A stretch of 64,000 nucleotides of DNA from Metallyticus violacea (lineage: Eukaryota; Arthropoda; Insecta; Mantodea; Metallyticidae). The notes beneath the pieces are model-generated. The model did no database searches. It was not told where the DNA came from and saw only the letters and a program-made list of their open reading frames with translations. Shown here in pieces: positions 22,871 through 34,889 of this stretch. Location of the stretch: assembly GCA_030762175.1 (NCBI GenBank), contig CM060833.1, positions 4,430,001-4,494,000 of the forward strand, read 5' to 3'. Each line of letters begins with the position of its first letter. Within the stretch, counting starts at the first letter, position 1. The translations under genes and the position numbers were made by a program.

Positions 22871-23925
22871 AAGTAGGAGGGCGAGTAAAGGTGTAGTTAC
22901 AAAAGGTTATAATAATTAATTACTGAACAGTCACTCCTCATTTTGCAGCAGGTGTTGAGACAATCACAAACTTTTATCCTATCAAAATTAATAGAAGTTT
23001 GAAGCACTCACTACACTGTTCTTTATTGAAATAAATAAACGTTTCCAATATCCTCACTAGTAGCCGGGGAAAATATGGCGGCCACAGCGTAATCAAGCAA
23101 GCTATCAGTGGCATCTATGCATAAGTCTTGGAACTACAGCGAAATTTGTTCCCACGTCGCGTACATTTCTCCTTGCCGTTTTATTTCCCAACAAACTCCA
23201 CCCATCTTGTTTTTTATTGTAGGACAAAGGCATATAAAGAAAAGAGTGGAAGTACGATTTTCAACTTTTCCTTGTGTAGTACAGTGCTGGTAGTCCATTA
23301 GTTATACGTATACTCGCTAGATGGTTCTGCGGTTAATACACTGTTCTGCAGACCATAGCGTAAACCCTATTACTGAAATGAATGGGGTGGGAGAAGTGGT
23401 GCAAAGGGGGTGGAGTCGCCGACTTGAGAGGAATAAGGAGATAATAAAAATGGTAGAATTTCTCCCTCTCAACTTAAATATTAGCTCCATTTACCGGTTA
23501 ATGAAGCGGACGTAAGAGAAAATCGATAGCAGAAATGTCTTGCTTTTCCAGACGGAGAGAGGATATATTACATGGATTTCTTCCTTTCTTTTTCAAATTT
23601 CCAAGATTTCAGCAGTGGAGAGGGAGGGAGAGGAGGAAGGGATGTGTAATGTTTTCTCTTTAGAACCGCTGCGCTGTGCTGCTGAAGCCACACAGTGGTG
23701 TCGTGACAGCTCAGCCAAAACTTGTTGATTTATGACAATCACATGGCATTTGACACTGGAGTGACAAGCACGTTTTAATTACTGTGCAGAAACTTGGGAT
23801 AAAAATATACAGAGTGTGGTGTGTTAAGTTACTTGGTTTGTATACTAATAGGGAGCAACAGTAACATCTGCACATGTGGTCACAAGTCGTTCTGCGGCTA
23901 ATTCATTGTTTGACACAAGCGTCCC
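22871..23925. other. intergenic stretch, no gene recognised
   Basis: Several 60-80 codon frames without domains. A GGAGAGGGAGGGAGAGGAGG purine tract lies at about 23614-23642. Confidence 0.45.
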
Positions 23926-24700
23926 GAGTGACATGAAAAATCGATACGTTTGGAATTCATGGCGTGATTGAATTCTTTTTTCTGGGAGAGAAAACAGCAA
24001 AGGAAATTTATGAGAGGAGTTTGACAACACTGGATGACATATGGTCTTCCTCAAATGAGTTCAAGCGTGCAGAATAAGTATCGAAGATGCACCACGTCCT
24101 GGAGCTCCAAAATCAGCTATGAGGACAGAACTCATTAATTAAGTCCGTAACATTGTTTCAGCTGACAATCGAGTGAAAGTGCGCAAATTAGCAGAGGCCA
24201 TGGGCAACTCAACAGAGGAGGTTCATGTTATTTTGAATAATGAATTTTACATGAAAAAAAATGCGCAAGATGGATGCCGCATCCGTTCTCTCCGGAGCAT
24301 AATCGACGGCTGGGAGACGTTTAAGAAGATTCCAATCAAAATTTTCACGCGTTTTGTGACTATGAAGTTTTTGAGATGATTATACTTGGCGAAGGGAAAA
24401 TAGCAAGTGTCACTTTTGGAGAGACGGAAGACAGCGATCGCAGAACGAACAAATAGAAGGTGATGTTTCTCAGCACAAATTGATCGATAAGATTTCCGCA
24501 TCCACTGATTTCGCTCTTTCGGATTCCCACCTGTTCCCGAAACTCAAAACTCTCCTGGTTGCACACAAATTAAGTCAAATACAGGAGGTAGACGAGTATT
24601 TTAGAACCTTGAAGAAACGCAAATCACGAACCTAGAGAAATGTTGAACTATGTAGAACAATAAAGTCGTTCTTTTTCACAACAACTACCTCCATCTTCTG
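23926..24700 (+). pseudogene. mariner remnant, N-terminus joined to C-terminus
   Basis: The first half contains RAVIEFFFLGEKTAKEIYER (one frame, near 23945-24015) and, in another, EDAPRPGAPKSAMRTELI and VRNIVSADNRVKVRKLAE with EEVHVILNNEF to about 24250. The catalytic block with DET and HDNA is missing. The C-terminus resumes near 24500 as DFALSDSHLFPKLKTLL and ends about 24630. A deleted, inactive copy of yet another mariner lineage. Confidence 0.8.
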
Positions 24701-24856
24701 CGCCGACGGTCATATGTTTTTTTTTTGGTAAAAAAAATGCCAGAAACGCCGCTGAGAAGAATGGAAATGGTGTACGGGGCCGAAACTGGGGTGGGAAAAC
24801 ACCGAGGAACTTAAATCAAATACAAACGAACGCTACAAGTAGAAAGGGAGTCAGCA

Positions 24857-25560
24857 GGGTTCTTGAAGAGTGTAAATTTAAAAATGAGAACAATTCAGTA
24901 CTCGTTAACAATAATACGGGGTGATCAAGCACTTCATCGATCAGTTTTTCTGAGGGAGCAAATAAGGGAAGGGCAGGATAAGGGTTGGGCATCAACATTA
25001 AGGAAAGGTTTAGACAAAATTAGCTTGGGATATATTTGGTTAAGGGATATCTGGAAGATAGTTAACAACGTTTGTGAGATGCAGATAGGCAAAATACTGG
25101 AGACTCAATGCGCAGAAAAAGTATCGCTTAACCTGCAGGCTCAAACACATCAGGTGTGGGGGAGCTGGGATTATCTATAGCTGTGTCTGTGGGAGAGAAG
25201 AAACAGATTGAGGACTTGGAAAGGAAACAAAATAATTGCTCTCAGGGAAAGAATCTGTCCACTGTGCGGAGAAAGCGATACCTGGAGACATAGAATGCAA
25301 GGAAACAAGAGCTGTTAAGAAACGAGCATTTGCCATCACAATTTCTGAATTCCAACAAAAGTTTGAACATCTGTCTAGAAGAGTTGGTGTGTGAGAGATA
25401 CACGCACATACAAATCAGGAATATTTCTAGCGAACTTCCGACAGTGAAAGTTAATGACTGTAGAGAAGAGAGGGGAGTTAGGGAGGAGGGCGAGTAAAGG
25501 GAAGGGGGGCTAAGGGGTAAGAGTTTATGTTTGTATATATGTATGTGTATATGGAAAGTT
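24857..25560 (+). pseudogene. non-LTR retrotransposon ORF2 C-terminus, copy 1
   Basis: A 105-codon frame (24863-25180) has the basic and aromatic pattern of the post-RT region of a LINE ORF2 (REQIREGQDKGWASTLRKGL, then GYIWLRDIW). Past its stop, in another frame, is CPLCGESDTWRH near 25257-25295, a zinc-knuckle-like motif common at the ends of such proteins. A homologous copy lies at 51290-52300, so the homology defines the element better than any domain. The 5' part, including the RT itself, is absent. Confidence 0.7.
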
Positions 25561-25779
25561 AATCATAGAAATTTATGTAACCGCTTCTATTGTATATTTT
25601 GATCGTTAAAAGGGCGGAATTAGCACGTACAGCCACAAGGTCCAAACAGTTATGCTTACACTTGTAAACCGGCCACAATAAAAGACCATTACTACTACTA
25701 AATATTTGGACAATCGTCTCTCCTTGAAGCAAAATTCTCGAAAGTAGGAGCAAATTTCATTATATTCATTAAACACATT

Positions 25780-26290
25780 CAGTCATTCAAAATCTTCACT
25801 TTTTCCTTTCAAAGGTTCAAACATGTGCTAATCGCAAGACGATGAGTCAAGTGTTATAAGAGGAATGCTCTATTGCTGTCCAGTGAATTTTCCTGGAGTT
25901 TTTCCCTCGTCACAGCAGCTGAAGTGTTGCCATGCAGAAGAAATAGGTTGTTGACGCCCTTTTGCCTCTACAAAAGATGACTAATAAACTGCACTGACTG
26001 TTCGGCGATGATGAGCAACCTTACCAGTTAACAAGAGCGAAGTCGATGCTGAAACATTGGTCTTTGATCCCGGCACTGAGGAAAAGTCAAATATATTTGA
26101 TTCTGAGTGAGAATTTGAAGAATGCACTTTGCAAAGACTTTCTCATAATCTACGCCATCTGTGAACACTTCCATAACAAATCTCAACTTCAGATATCGTC
26201 AAATGTCGGTCGCATTCGATAAGATTCCGAACACCTGGACGATGTTTCCGTTACGGTCGTCCGAGATTCATGCTGATGACTTTAATTTCC
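25780..26290 (-). pseudogene. possible mariner remnant (minus strand)
   Basis: On the minus strand near 26270 a GRPRTVTETSSRCSES-like linker can be read, followed by a helix-turn-helix-like stretch (RPTFDDI, ICYGSVH). Nearer 25980 come KVAHHRRTVSAVY and SSFVEAKGRQQP. The reading frame is lost several times. The order fits a mariner N-terminus but no catalytic motif remains. Confidence 0.4.
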
Positions 26291-26955
26291 CACAGTTTCT
26301 AGTCATTCTGTGAAAATTTTGTGTCATTCATAAACTTGTGTTTAAGACAGCGTTTTACCCACCTACAGTGCCTTAATCTTTGAAGAGCATTGTTCGGTTT
26401 TACACTCTGCTTTTCCAAAACTTAATAATTAGCGCAATAGACGAATGTAACTTTTGCTCGGGCATGATGCTATTGAAAAACGAAACGCTGTGGAAGGGAA
26501 ACCGGTTTTCCCGTCTCCTCAAACCTCCAAGTGTGACCTGTCTCGCTGCATTCTATTCCAAATATCGCTCTGCAGCTCTGCTCTTTTACTGATGACGCGG
26601 AAAGGCCTCCATGTCCTGTAGATTGAGATGTTTATTACAGCGGACGCCGTTTTTCAAATCCTTACGACATGCACATGGTTTCTTTAGATCCACCGACAGC
26701 AAATAGTTGGAAGCTGTTAAATTAGAGAAGCGATGACCAAGTCGGTTGGTAAACAGCCAACTTGTGCAGCAGCAAACAAATGGAGTTCAGCAAGTCGTCA
26801 GTAATTAGTGCGACATTGTTAAAGGCAATCCTCTTTGTTACGTCTCCTGAATGGAACCTGTTTGAATAAATACCTCCACCGCAGAGACCCGTGTTTGCAC
26901 TTGCCAAAGTCCGTGTTAGCCTGCGCGCCTCAAGTGCATCACCCAATAGTATTAA
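26291..26955. other. intergenic stretch, no gene recognised
   Basis: A 97-codon minus frame (26722-27015) and a 70-codon plus frame have no known domain. Confidence 0.4.
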
Positions 26956-27180
26956 AGTTACACTTTGATTTGGCAGACCAGTAACAGCAACATATGTGGG
27001 ATGGCGCAGTGTCATACCGCTCGAAACGGTTCAGGGACCATCATGTTGCTGTCCTCCCTTGGCCAGGAAACAGTCCTGACCTCAACCCAATTGAAAACTT
27101 GTAGTCGAGGCTGGAAGTTTTGGTGTCACAAAGAGTGGAGAATGAAATCAAAAGGATATCCAACAAAATATTAACACAAA
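26956..27180 (+). pseudogene. Tc1-like transposase tail
   Basis: Near 27003-27100, across a frame change, the sequence reads GAQCHTARN and then GNSPDLNPIENL, the second and third catalytic regions of Tc1-type (DD34E) transposases. The Glu is encoded in IEN. After a stop, SRLEVLVSQRVENEIKRI is the usual C-terminus. Everything upstream is missing. Confidence 0.7.
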
Positions 27181-27980
27181 ACAACTACAATAATCTGCCA
27201 TTTACAGCTGTTGTTTTCATATAAGTAGGAAATGTAATTTAATTTGCGCATTTTGGAAACACTGAATATTAAGACATGTTTGTCTAGTTTTCCTGAAAAT
27301 TTGACTTCAATGAAAATATAAATTTAAATTAAAATCAAAAGCTTATTGTAATTTTTAACCAAATTCCTAAAGTGCTCAGAATTAAGGCCACTGCTGTATA
27401 TAATATAGTATTTTCTTTACTTAGATCAGGTATCAATAACCAATTCAGTATAAAAGTATCAGAAAGTTTAACCAACACAGCAGCCTATAGCCTCAATTTT
27501 ATAATTTCCACTTTATTTTTATCGCATATACCTGAACTTTTTTTACTGAAATACACAAGAACAGCGCAATGAAATATATTTTTAGCTTCTTTGGTCTAAA
27601 CATCAGTGTGCAGTAGAAATGAGTAAACAACATGGCGGGGAGTTAAAAACGATTTGGCAAGACGTCAAGTGCATAAATTGGCCTTATAATTAAAAATTCC
27701 AAGCTAAAACATGCTAAGCAAAATAAAAGTACTTCATGAAATCAGTTTTACCAATATTACTTGCTTCTCAAGTTTATGTTTTAAAAGTGTGCAGGTTATC
27801 GTACTTCATTTGTCTTCAATCGGTTCCCAAGGAATTAAATGCAAACATACAACGGTACACGAGGGGGGCTTTGAAATCCCTCGGTCTGATACGGTCAGAG
27901 AGCTCTGAAGTACGGCCCTTTATATGTGTACTTTCATTTGTTTGGTTGCTATAGTTCAACAGAGTAAACAAGTTGGGGCT
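27181..27980. other. intergenic stretch, no gene seen
   Basis: AT-rich; short open frames without domains. The final 100 bases are probably the 5' flank of the mariner at 27990. Confidence 0.45.
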
Positions 27981-27987
27981 TTCTCAG

Positions 27988-28292
27988 CAAAATGAACGAA
28001 TTTGAGTGTCGCGCAGTTATAAAATACTTCGTTTTAAAAGGTTTGACATCAACCGAGATTTAAAAAATAAATTAAAAAGAAAAAGGAGGAGGAGGAGGAG
28101 AAGGCATTGGATTCCACTTTGAAAGGTCATCACCATGGTTTTCTACGGTAAAGAATGGGCTACTGAGTTTAAACGTAGCTGTTCATCAATCTTTAATAAC
28201 GTACATTCAGAACATCCAGTTACCGCAACGACTGAAGAAAACATCGCAAAAACACACTTTGTAGTATTAATGGATAGATTAATCAAGGTGCG
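27988..28292 (+). pseudogene. mariner N-terminal fragment (mauritiana-like)
   Basis: Begins MNEFECRAVIKYFVLKGLTS, a mariner first helix-turn-helix. A purine-rich insertion (GGAGGAGGAGGAGGAG near 28087) disrupts it. It resumes with KEWATEFKRS and PVTATTEENIAKTHFVVL to about 28292, where it stops; no catalytic domain follows. An MSR left end begins about 80 bases further on. Confidence 0.8.
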
Positions 28293-28477
28293 TTGAGATT
28301 GCATTTTCTTGTTATTATTCTGAAGAAATTTAGCTAATGCTGTTGTACCCATGATTTTTTTTTTTTTTTTTTTGTTGAAAAATTTCTTCAAATCTCCATC
28401 GAACCTACTTAATAGCCACTGAAAGTGATAATGAAAAAATGCATATATTTATAAATTTATATATAACTGCTTTTTAC

Positions 28478-28777
28478 CGCCACGGGTGGCCGAGGTCGTT
28501 AAGGCATGGACTCGTGAGCGGGAGGTCTGCGGTTCGAATCCCGCCAGGACCGTCCTCCCTGACTGGGGTTTTTTCCAGGTTTTCCTCAGTCTTCATAACT
28601 GGCAAATGCCGGGGAGGTACCTAAACTTAGGCCTGGAACGCTTCCTTCCTTAAAAAAAAAAAAAAAAAAATCCTTTCCCAATATATCATTTCATTTCATG
28701 TATCATCAGCGTCCACCGCCTGTGGTGCCTCAGTAGTAAAAACGGGCGTTAAACACTACTCAAAAAAAAAAAAAAAA
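28478..28777 (+). mobile_element. SINE-B copy 4, full length
   Basis: Complete from CGCCACGGGTGGCCGAGG to GGGCGTTAAACACTACTC plus an A-run. The B box is perfect (GGTTCGAATCCC). The flanks AACTGCTTTTTA (about 28466) and AACTCCTTTTTT (about 28776) may be a duplicated target with two changes. Confidence 0.92.
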
Positions 28778-28844
28778 CTCCTTTTTTCTGCTTATCTACT
28801 TATTTTTATTTTAGTTATATTATATGCGTATATGTGTGTGTATG

Positions 28845-28848
<4 letters not shown>

Positions 28849-28923
<75 letters not shown>
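28849..28923. repeat. (TA)n-(TG)n compound microsatellite
   Basis: A TA run followed by about 22 TG units, at the fixed place between the MSR left end and its minisatellite. CA/TG or TA runs occur at the equivalent place at about 1290, 15930 and 54985. Confidence 0.95.
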
Positions 28924-28925
<2 letters not shown>

Positions 28926-30125
28926 AGGGGGGAGTCTTTTAACGCTCTAGCGCAGCAATTTTAATTTTTTTTTACTTGAAAACTGGGCATACGCCATTAA
29001 ATCAGCGAAATCGGGCTAATAGAAGTACGGTTTACCTGAAACCCAACATTTAAAATTTTTTTCTTTATTTCCCAGCGAAACTAGATATACCATTTAAATA
29101 AAAAAGATGTGGGTTTTGGAAAATCAGGGATATCAGGTTATTAGGAGTGGGGGTATATTGAAAACCGAATTTTAAAGAGTGGGGTTAAAGCGAAATTTAA
29201 AAATCACTGTAACAGCCGCAAGTTTTATTTTTTAAAAAAAATCGGTATATACTATTTAAATACATTAAGAAAAACGTTTTCTGAAAAATAGAGAAATCGG
29301 ACCATTAGGAGTGAGGATATACTTGAAAACAGAAATTTAAAAAGAAATCTAGCTCTAATTTTTCCTCCATTTTTTTTTCGAAATAAAAGGACAAATTAAC
29401 CAAGGATATATACTTAATTTATAATGTTACATGTGTTTTATATTTAAAAAAAGCATCGTCATGAAGATAAACAATGTGAAATATTAATGTAATATGTGTT
29501 TGAGAATTTATTTGTATGTAAGAGCGCTCTGTATTAACCTTCAGAAAGCGTTTACGCTACATGTTAATAACATTTAAATTAAATTTCAAAGCCACTGAAA
29601 ATCGATGTAACTTTCGGTTGTTTTTATTTACTTAGTACATTGCAATTGTTTTTAAATAGTAACATGTTTTTGTTTTATTGAAACATACGAACATCATCAT
29701 CTTAAATACAGAATGTAACTCGAAACTTTCTGTTATTTCTCTCTATTTTAAGGAATGTAAAGATGATATCAAGGGTTCAGTTCATAAGCATGGTTATATT
29801 TAAAAATGTATAAAAATATCCACACAGTATAGCTTTGTCTATCAGTAGTCATATATTTCATTTAATTAATAGTATATCATTAATTTTTGTGGTTTAATCT
29901 CAATAGTAATAATAATAATGATGATAATAATTATTAATATTATCATTATTATTCTAAAAATGTGGTTTCTCTTTTGTGCTACTTATAGATTGCAAGAATT
30001 CTAATTTTGTTCGGCTAATACCACACAGTAATGCATAATTTGGATTTTACGTTCATTTTTAAAGTTTTTTAACTTACTGAGGAATTCGCTTAGTTTATGC
30101 AGTTCCTCGCGACGGACTTTTGTTA

Positions 30126-31292
30126 TCTACTATATTCTTCTGTGTGCGTTGAGCCTTATGTCGTCATACAGACCTGAAACGGATGCGTTTAAAATCAAAA
30201 GCCGAAATTGACGTTTAGTTTACCATTGTGACGTGAAAGGTATGTAAAATTCCAGGAAGATGGGCCAGTGCTAGAGAAATAGTTTTTCATCGCTTAACAT
30301 CCGCGGCAAAGAGCGCCATCACAACTACAGAACAAAATAGAACCAATTTCACTTCCGCAGCGGGGCACATCAAGACAGAGCGGCCTCCTGCATAACGCCA
30401 ACAAAGCGTTCTGAAGACCTGCGCTAGCAACGACGACAAATGCCGCCTCATTTCCGAAACATTTTCACTTTTTTTTATTATTATCTTTTTTTTTATCTTG
30501 TTCGCTTTATTTCCCTACGGGAACAGCCAAGTCATTCCACATTCCCCCACCACAGTTTTATTCCGTTCTCTTGTGCTTTGCGAAGCGGCGTGTTTGTGAA
30601 AGGACTTTCGGTTACCTTTCGGCGCTTAGTGGCGTAACAATGAAGTGTTAGGTGAAGCAAAAACCTTGCGCTCTTACCGCAACAAACACTCCGTACTGTT
30701 TCAATAATTCCTCCTTAATTAAAAGTTCCTTTATACTGTATCTGAGCTTCATAGCCTTTAATTGTTACTTTCTAAATGACAATTAATACTTAGATTAACC
30801 CATCTCAGATCAATTAAATTCAGAAGTACGTAAAACTATTGCAAGTGAGACTCTTAAAAAAAGAAGAAGCAACACATTCTTTGCGAATTAATCGACAATT
30901 TGATATGACCTCATATAAGATTAAGGCGAAATATAGAGCTTTACAAGTGTACAGTTCAATGATGAAAAATGCTAATAGTACAAAGGTTTACATCTTATAA
31001 TGTCTCAAACATCAGGTGCTCTTAAGAGCTTTTGTGTGCTTATAAAAATAAACTTTCAACGTCGATGTAAAACAACACAAAAACAATGAAAATATACAGT
31101 GAAAGTTTAGGATTCGAAAACAGGACATCATTATTGAAATGGTATTATTGTGTTTACATTAAAAGTAAAGACATGAACAAAATATACATGGATATTTTAT
31201 ACAATGTGCAGGCATCTGTAAGTATGAATAGCAATATGATTTTTCCCAAGCTTTCATAGTTACGGAGAGAAGAAAAAACAAGTACAAAGTAG
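30126..31292. other. intergenic stretch, no gene seen
   Basis: AT-rich with a slightly GC-richer patch at 30290-30430. A 65-codon frame at 30440-30637 is T-rich low complexity. Confidence 0.5.
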
Positions 31293-31294
31293 TA

Positions 31295-32479
31295 CAAGGG
31301 TAGGTCCATAACTTTCCGGCCTCGCCGATAAGGATGTTCAGTTGTTCAGATATAGTTGCATAAAGAAGGCTATGTGTAGAAGATTGTGACATGTTCACAA
31401 TGGAGTTTTCAGCTGTTATTAAGTTCTTCACAAGAGAAGGACTTACTCCAAATGAAATTAAACAGCGATTGGACGGTGTGTATGGGGAAGCACCCCCTTC
31501 ATTTTCTAACGTAAAAGAATGGGCCAAACTTTTTCGAATGGGTCGAGGAAGAGCGTGCAGGTCGGCCCTTGGAGGTGCTCGCTCCTGAAAACATCGCTCT
31601 TGTGGAAGTAGAAATTATGGAAGACCGGCGGCTCAAAGTTACAGAAATAGCAGCCAAGTTGGATTTTTCTAAAACAACAGTCCTTCCAATTATTCACGAA
31701 CATTTAAACATGAATAAGGTTAGTGCAAGATGGGTGCCTAGACTTCTTTCCTCAGTCCAAAAGCAGCAACCAGTCATCTGTTGTAAGGACTTTTTGGAGC
31801 TCTTCCGTGAGAACAGGAGAGAAGTTCTACAAGCCATTGTTACAGGAGATGAAACTGTGATCCCTTGTCCAAAAGAGAATCAATGGAGTGGCGTAAACCT
31901 GGCGAAGCACCACCTCTAAAAGCCAAGGTCACTCAGTCAACCAAGAAGATCATGACCACAATCTTTTGGGACTGTGAAGGAATACTCTTCATTGACTTCA
32001 AGGAGAGGAACACCACAGTAAATGGGGAATATTGTGCTGGCCTACTGCACACACTACGTGCTTCCATCAAAGAGAAAAGGTGAGGAAAGCTGGGAGATGG
32101 TGTGCGCCTTCTTCACAACAACGCGCCTGTGCACCCAACTCTTGTTGCAAAGGAAGTTGTGAAGAAATGTGGCTCCAAGGAGATCGATCATCCACCCTAC
32201 AGCTCAGATCTAGCTCCCAATGACTATTTCCTCTTCTCAAAACTCAAGAAGGACTTTCGAGGAAGTAATTTTTTGTGTGACGAAGAAGTGATGGAAGCTG
32301 TTTATGCCCATTATGCAGACAAAACTTCTGACTATTGGGGGGGGGGAACTGAAACGTTAATTGAAAGATGTAAGAAGTGTATTGCAATAAAGCAGAACTA
32401 TATAGAAAATTGAAATATAGTTTTTGTCTTTATCATACCTAGAAAATGGTTAGGCCAGAAACTTTTGGACCTACCCTCG
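31295..32479 (+). mobile_element. mariner (DD34D) element M3, copy 1, with both terminal repeats
   Basis: Inverted repeats of about 28 bp (CAAGGGTAGGTCCATAACTT at 31295; the complement of CGAGGGTAGGTCCAAAAGTT at 32479) are flanked by TA at 31293-31294 and 32480-32481. The transposase starts at 31391 (MFTMEFSAVIKFFTREGLTP) and is broken by shifts near 31545 and 31870 and a stop near 32081. Motifs in order: helix-turn-helix, GRPLEV, GDET (first Asp, near 31850), LLHNNAPVH (second Asp changed to Asn, near 32105), and PPYSSDLAPNDYF (third Asp, near 32222). The last two are 34 residues apart. A G-run at about 32338-32347 lies near the C-terminus. Dead, but recent enough to keep its ends. Confidence 0.95.
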
Positions 32480-32481
32480 TA

Positions 32482-33333
32482 TGTTTGACCAAAATGTGAG
32501 ATTTTGTATTAAAAGATGTTCCCAGTAATTTACTATGTAAATGTTGCAATGTAAAACTACCCACATGTTAAATGTGCTTTATGTTTAAATCTTTCTTACA
32601 GAGACATATTTTTCAAGATACCATTGCTCCATTATTGCAGAATTTGCATAAAACACAACGAGTCTGTTGCGTGTTTATGTTTATATTAACAAAAGTATTC
32701 CAGGGTAAAAGGAATTGTTATTCACAATTTTTCACTTTTGCAAAAGAGTCCATTGCTTCTTTAAATTGAAAATCTTAAGAGTTAAGAAAAAATGCCCTAA
32801 CGGCATATTTTGCAGGTGTGTATTATATTATAAAAAGACTGTTGCCTATTGCTTATGACAAGATACTTTGGAATGTGGATCTATTGATAAGCAATGCAAG
32901 TGATTTAACAAATTTCCCACTGCTGGTTAACTAAGCAATCCACGTGTCTCCCCTTCCCCTGTTGGCCGACGTCCCGAAGAGCATCGCCTACTTGTAAATC
33001 AGAAAATGTGGAAACATAATGTCGGAACCTGCGTTTCTTGTATTTCGCTTGTTCTATTTCTTCGCCAACAGTTTACTTTCCCTGTTTTATAACCTCCGCC
33101 CCTGCGCTTTCCACGCTGACTGAAAATTGAAAAGAATAGCGGTCCTGGAATAACGCTACAGACAAAATTTTGTTTATAGCGAAGATAAACTCAGCTGATG
33201 CATTACAGATGGGGTCTCTTTAAGTAATATTAATTTCCAGCCCGGTGCGCGAAACACTTCTAAAGCTCACAATATTTAAAGCTCTGTCATCTTGTGGTTG
33301 GTATAAATATCTTCCAAAATATTTTTTTATTTG
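32482..33333. other. intergenic stretch, no gene seen
   Basis: No repeat partner and no domain-bearing frame was found. Confidence 0.5.
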
Positions 33334-33577
33334 GTTTATTTACAGACGCTCTTTAACATCTCAGGTCATCAGCGTTCCATTCAATTCAGGGCGTGAAACG
33401 GCCGACAAATTTTGCTCAAAGGTCTCTTCTTTCAGACTTGAGGTTCTTTTTCGTGCCGTAAATGTGCAACATGGGACCCATGGCTTTACTTCCCTTCCGA
33501 AGGAAGCCATACTTAGGGTTTTTACGCCTCCAAAAAATACATCGATCCTGGCCGGGTTTGAACCCACCAGGACCGAC
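33334..33577 (-). mobile_element. SINE-A copy 5 with most of the tRNA head deleted
   Basis: The plus strand runs from TTTATTTACAGACGCTC to the B box (GGGTTTGAACCC) and then jumps directly to the 5' end (CCACCAGGACCGAC). The anticodon arm and A box, about 45 bases, are lost at a short ACC repeat. The copy keeps both outer ends. Confidence 0.88.
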
Positions 33578-33714
33578 TCCTCCAAGATAGAGCTCTATAT
33601 ATCTAACAATTCACATTACGCTGTAACGACTGGTAAAAAGCAAATACCTGAGTAGAGAACGTTTTATAAATACTATGTACATTTTTCTGTGTTTCGCTCA
33701 TTATCTGCACTATA

Positions 33715-34780
33715 ATGGGCTTCCAAAATATCTCCTCGCCGCCCGTAGGGGGTTTTGCCTTCGAGGTCATCAGTTACCAGTTTCGCGAACATTTAGAGCA
33801 ACACATGTTTGTGTATACTGTTATTATAAACACGAATGAGCACGTCGCCTGGGCAAGTACCCTCTTCTAGAACTGCAATTTACGACGTTGTGACTAAAAG
33901 TGATACTAGTGAAACAAGACACAAACTCGAAGAGGTCAAGTTTTAACACAAGACAGATTCGACGAAATTGGCACAAATCTTGAACACTCGCCAACAAAAT
34001 CACATCACAAAATTAGAGACACAAGCTGTAATTTCGGTTCTTCTGTACATATAGCAACATAACTGTCAGAACATAACCTTACAAGTGTATACCTGTTTGC
34101 GACAAGGCGATCCCGTAGCACGTGTGCATTATTGTGAGCGGTTTCTTTCATCAGTGTCTGAATAAGTAATCGATCCACAACTTGCGTTCTTTTTAGACTA
34201 GGGGCGGTTCCATCCAAAATCGTGGCTATTTGTGTTACGAAAATCGAAATTGTATACAAGAAACACTTCATTATGATAGAAAAAAATAAAATTTGCTATT
34301 GGAGCGCATAATCGATCCGATTTTAACACCCAAATTGTAAAAGGATAGAGGTTCCGAAATGACATTCTACTCGATTTTTTAATCAGCTGACGGAAGAAGA
34401 GATATAAAAGATTCTGCCATGTTCATACAGAAGAGGAGTTCATTAGGGAAGTGTTTGAAGGGTGATCAGTGATGATGTATGACCCTCTCGCTCACCTCAT
34501 CTAACAGTCTGTGCTTTTTATTTGAAGTGTAGCCTGAGGTACTCAAGGAAAACATAAAAAATAAAATTAAAAATATTACAGTGTCGAACTAAATTGGAGT
34601 CAATCGGAATGTGTTTACCGGGTAAAATGTCTGTTTAGCTGAGGGGGGGGGGTGACATTTCCAGCATTTACTATAAAATAAGATTGTATACAAAAGTTTA
34701 AGAAGCGAAGTTGTGAATGCGCGAAGCTACCGAGACACAAAACCCCGTGCGAGCAGTAAGGACATATTTTGGAAGCCCTG
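33715..34780. mobile_element. non-autonomous TIR element, TA-flanked, copy 1
   Basis: Inverted ends of about 40 bp pair at 33717 (GGGCTTCCAAAATATCTCCT) and, in complement, at 34778 (GGGCTTCCAAAATATGTCCT), both reaching a GGGGTTTTG-like segment. TA lies on both sides (33713-33714, 34781-34782). The interior has an 88-codon minus frame (34005-34271) that resembles no transposase. A degraded copy lies at 55380-56110. TA target use and a CAGGGCTT-type end suggest mobilisation by a Tc1/mariner transposase (inference). Confidence 0.75.
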
Positions 34781-34889
34781 TACTTTACCCAGGTGAACTC
34801 ATAATAAATCCAGCTGGTCAGAATTACTAAGAGCTAATAAAATATAGTTAAATATAGTAAACGATCATCCATAGATAATGTGAATATTT

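Larger units (their letters stand above)
28370..30125 (+). repeat. MSR copy E (type-1 arm) with SINE-B insertion
   Basis: The left end (AAATTTCTTCAAATCTCCAT) is at 28380, split from the rest by the SINE-B at 28478-28777. Then come (TA)n-(TG)n, about three minisatellite units (starts near 28940, 29060 and 29207) and the type-1 arm from 29370. The terminus GGAATTCGCTTAGTTTATGC is near 30082. Apart from the inserted SINE this is the most complete copy. Confidence 0.82.

Noticed and set aside
12873..33655. Recurrent open frames with GRSLTSQV and HGTHGFTSLPKEAILRIFTP at 13085, 18497 and 33334, and matching minus frames at 3776-4429 and 38943-39215
   Set aside because: All lie inside SINE-A copies and look alike only because the copies share descent; SINE-A does not encode protein.
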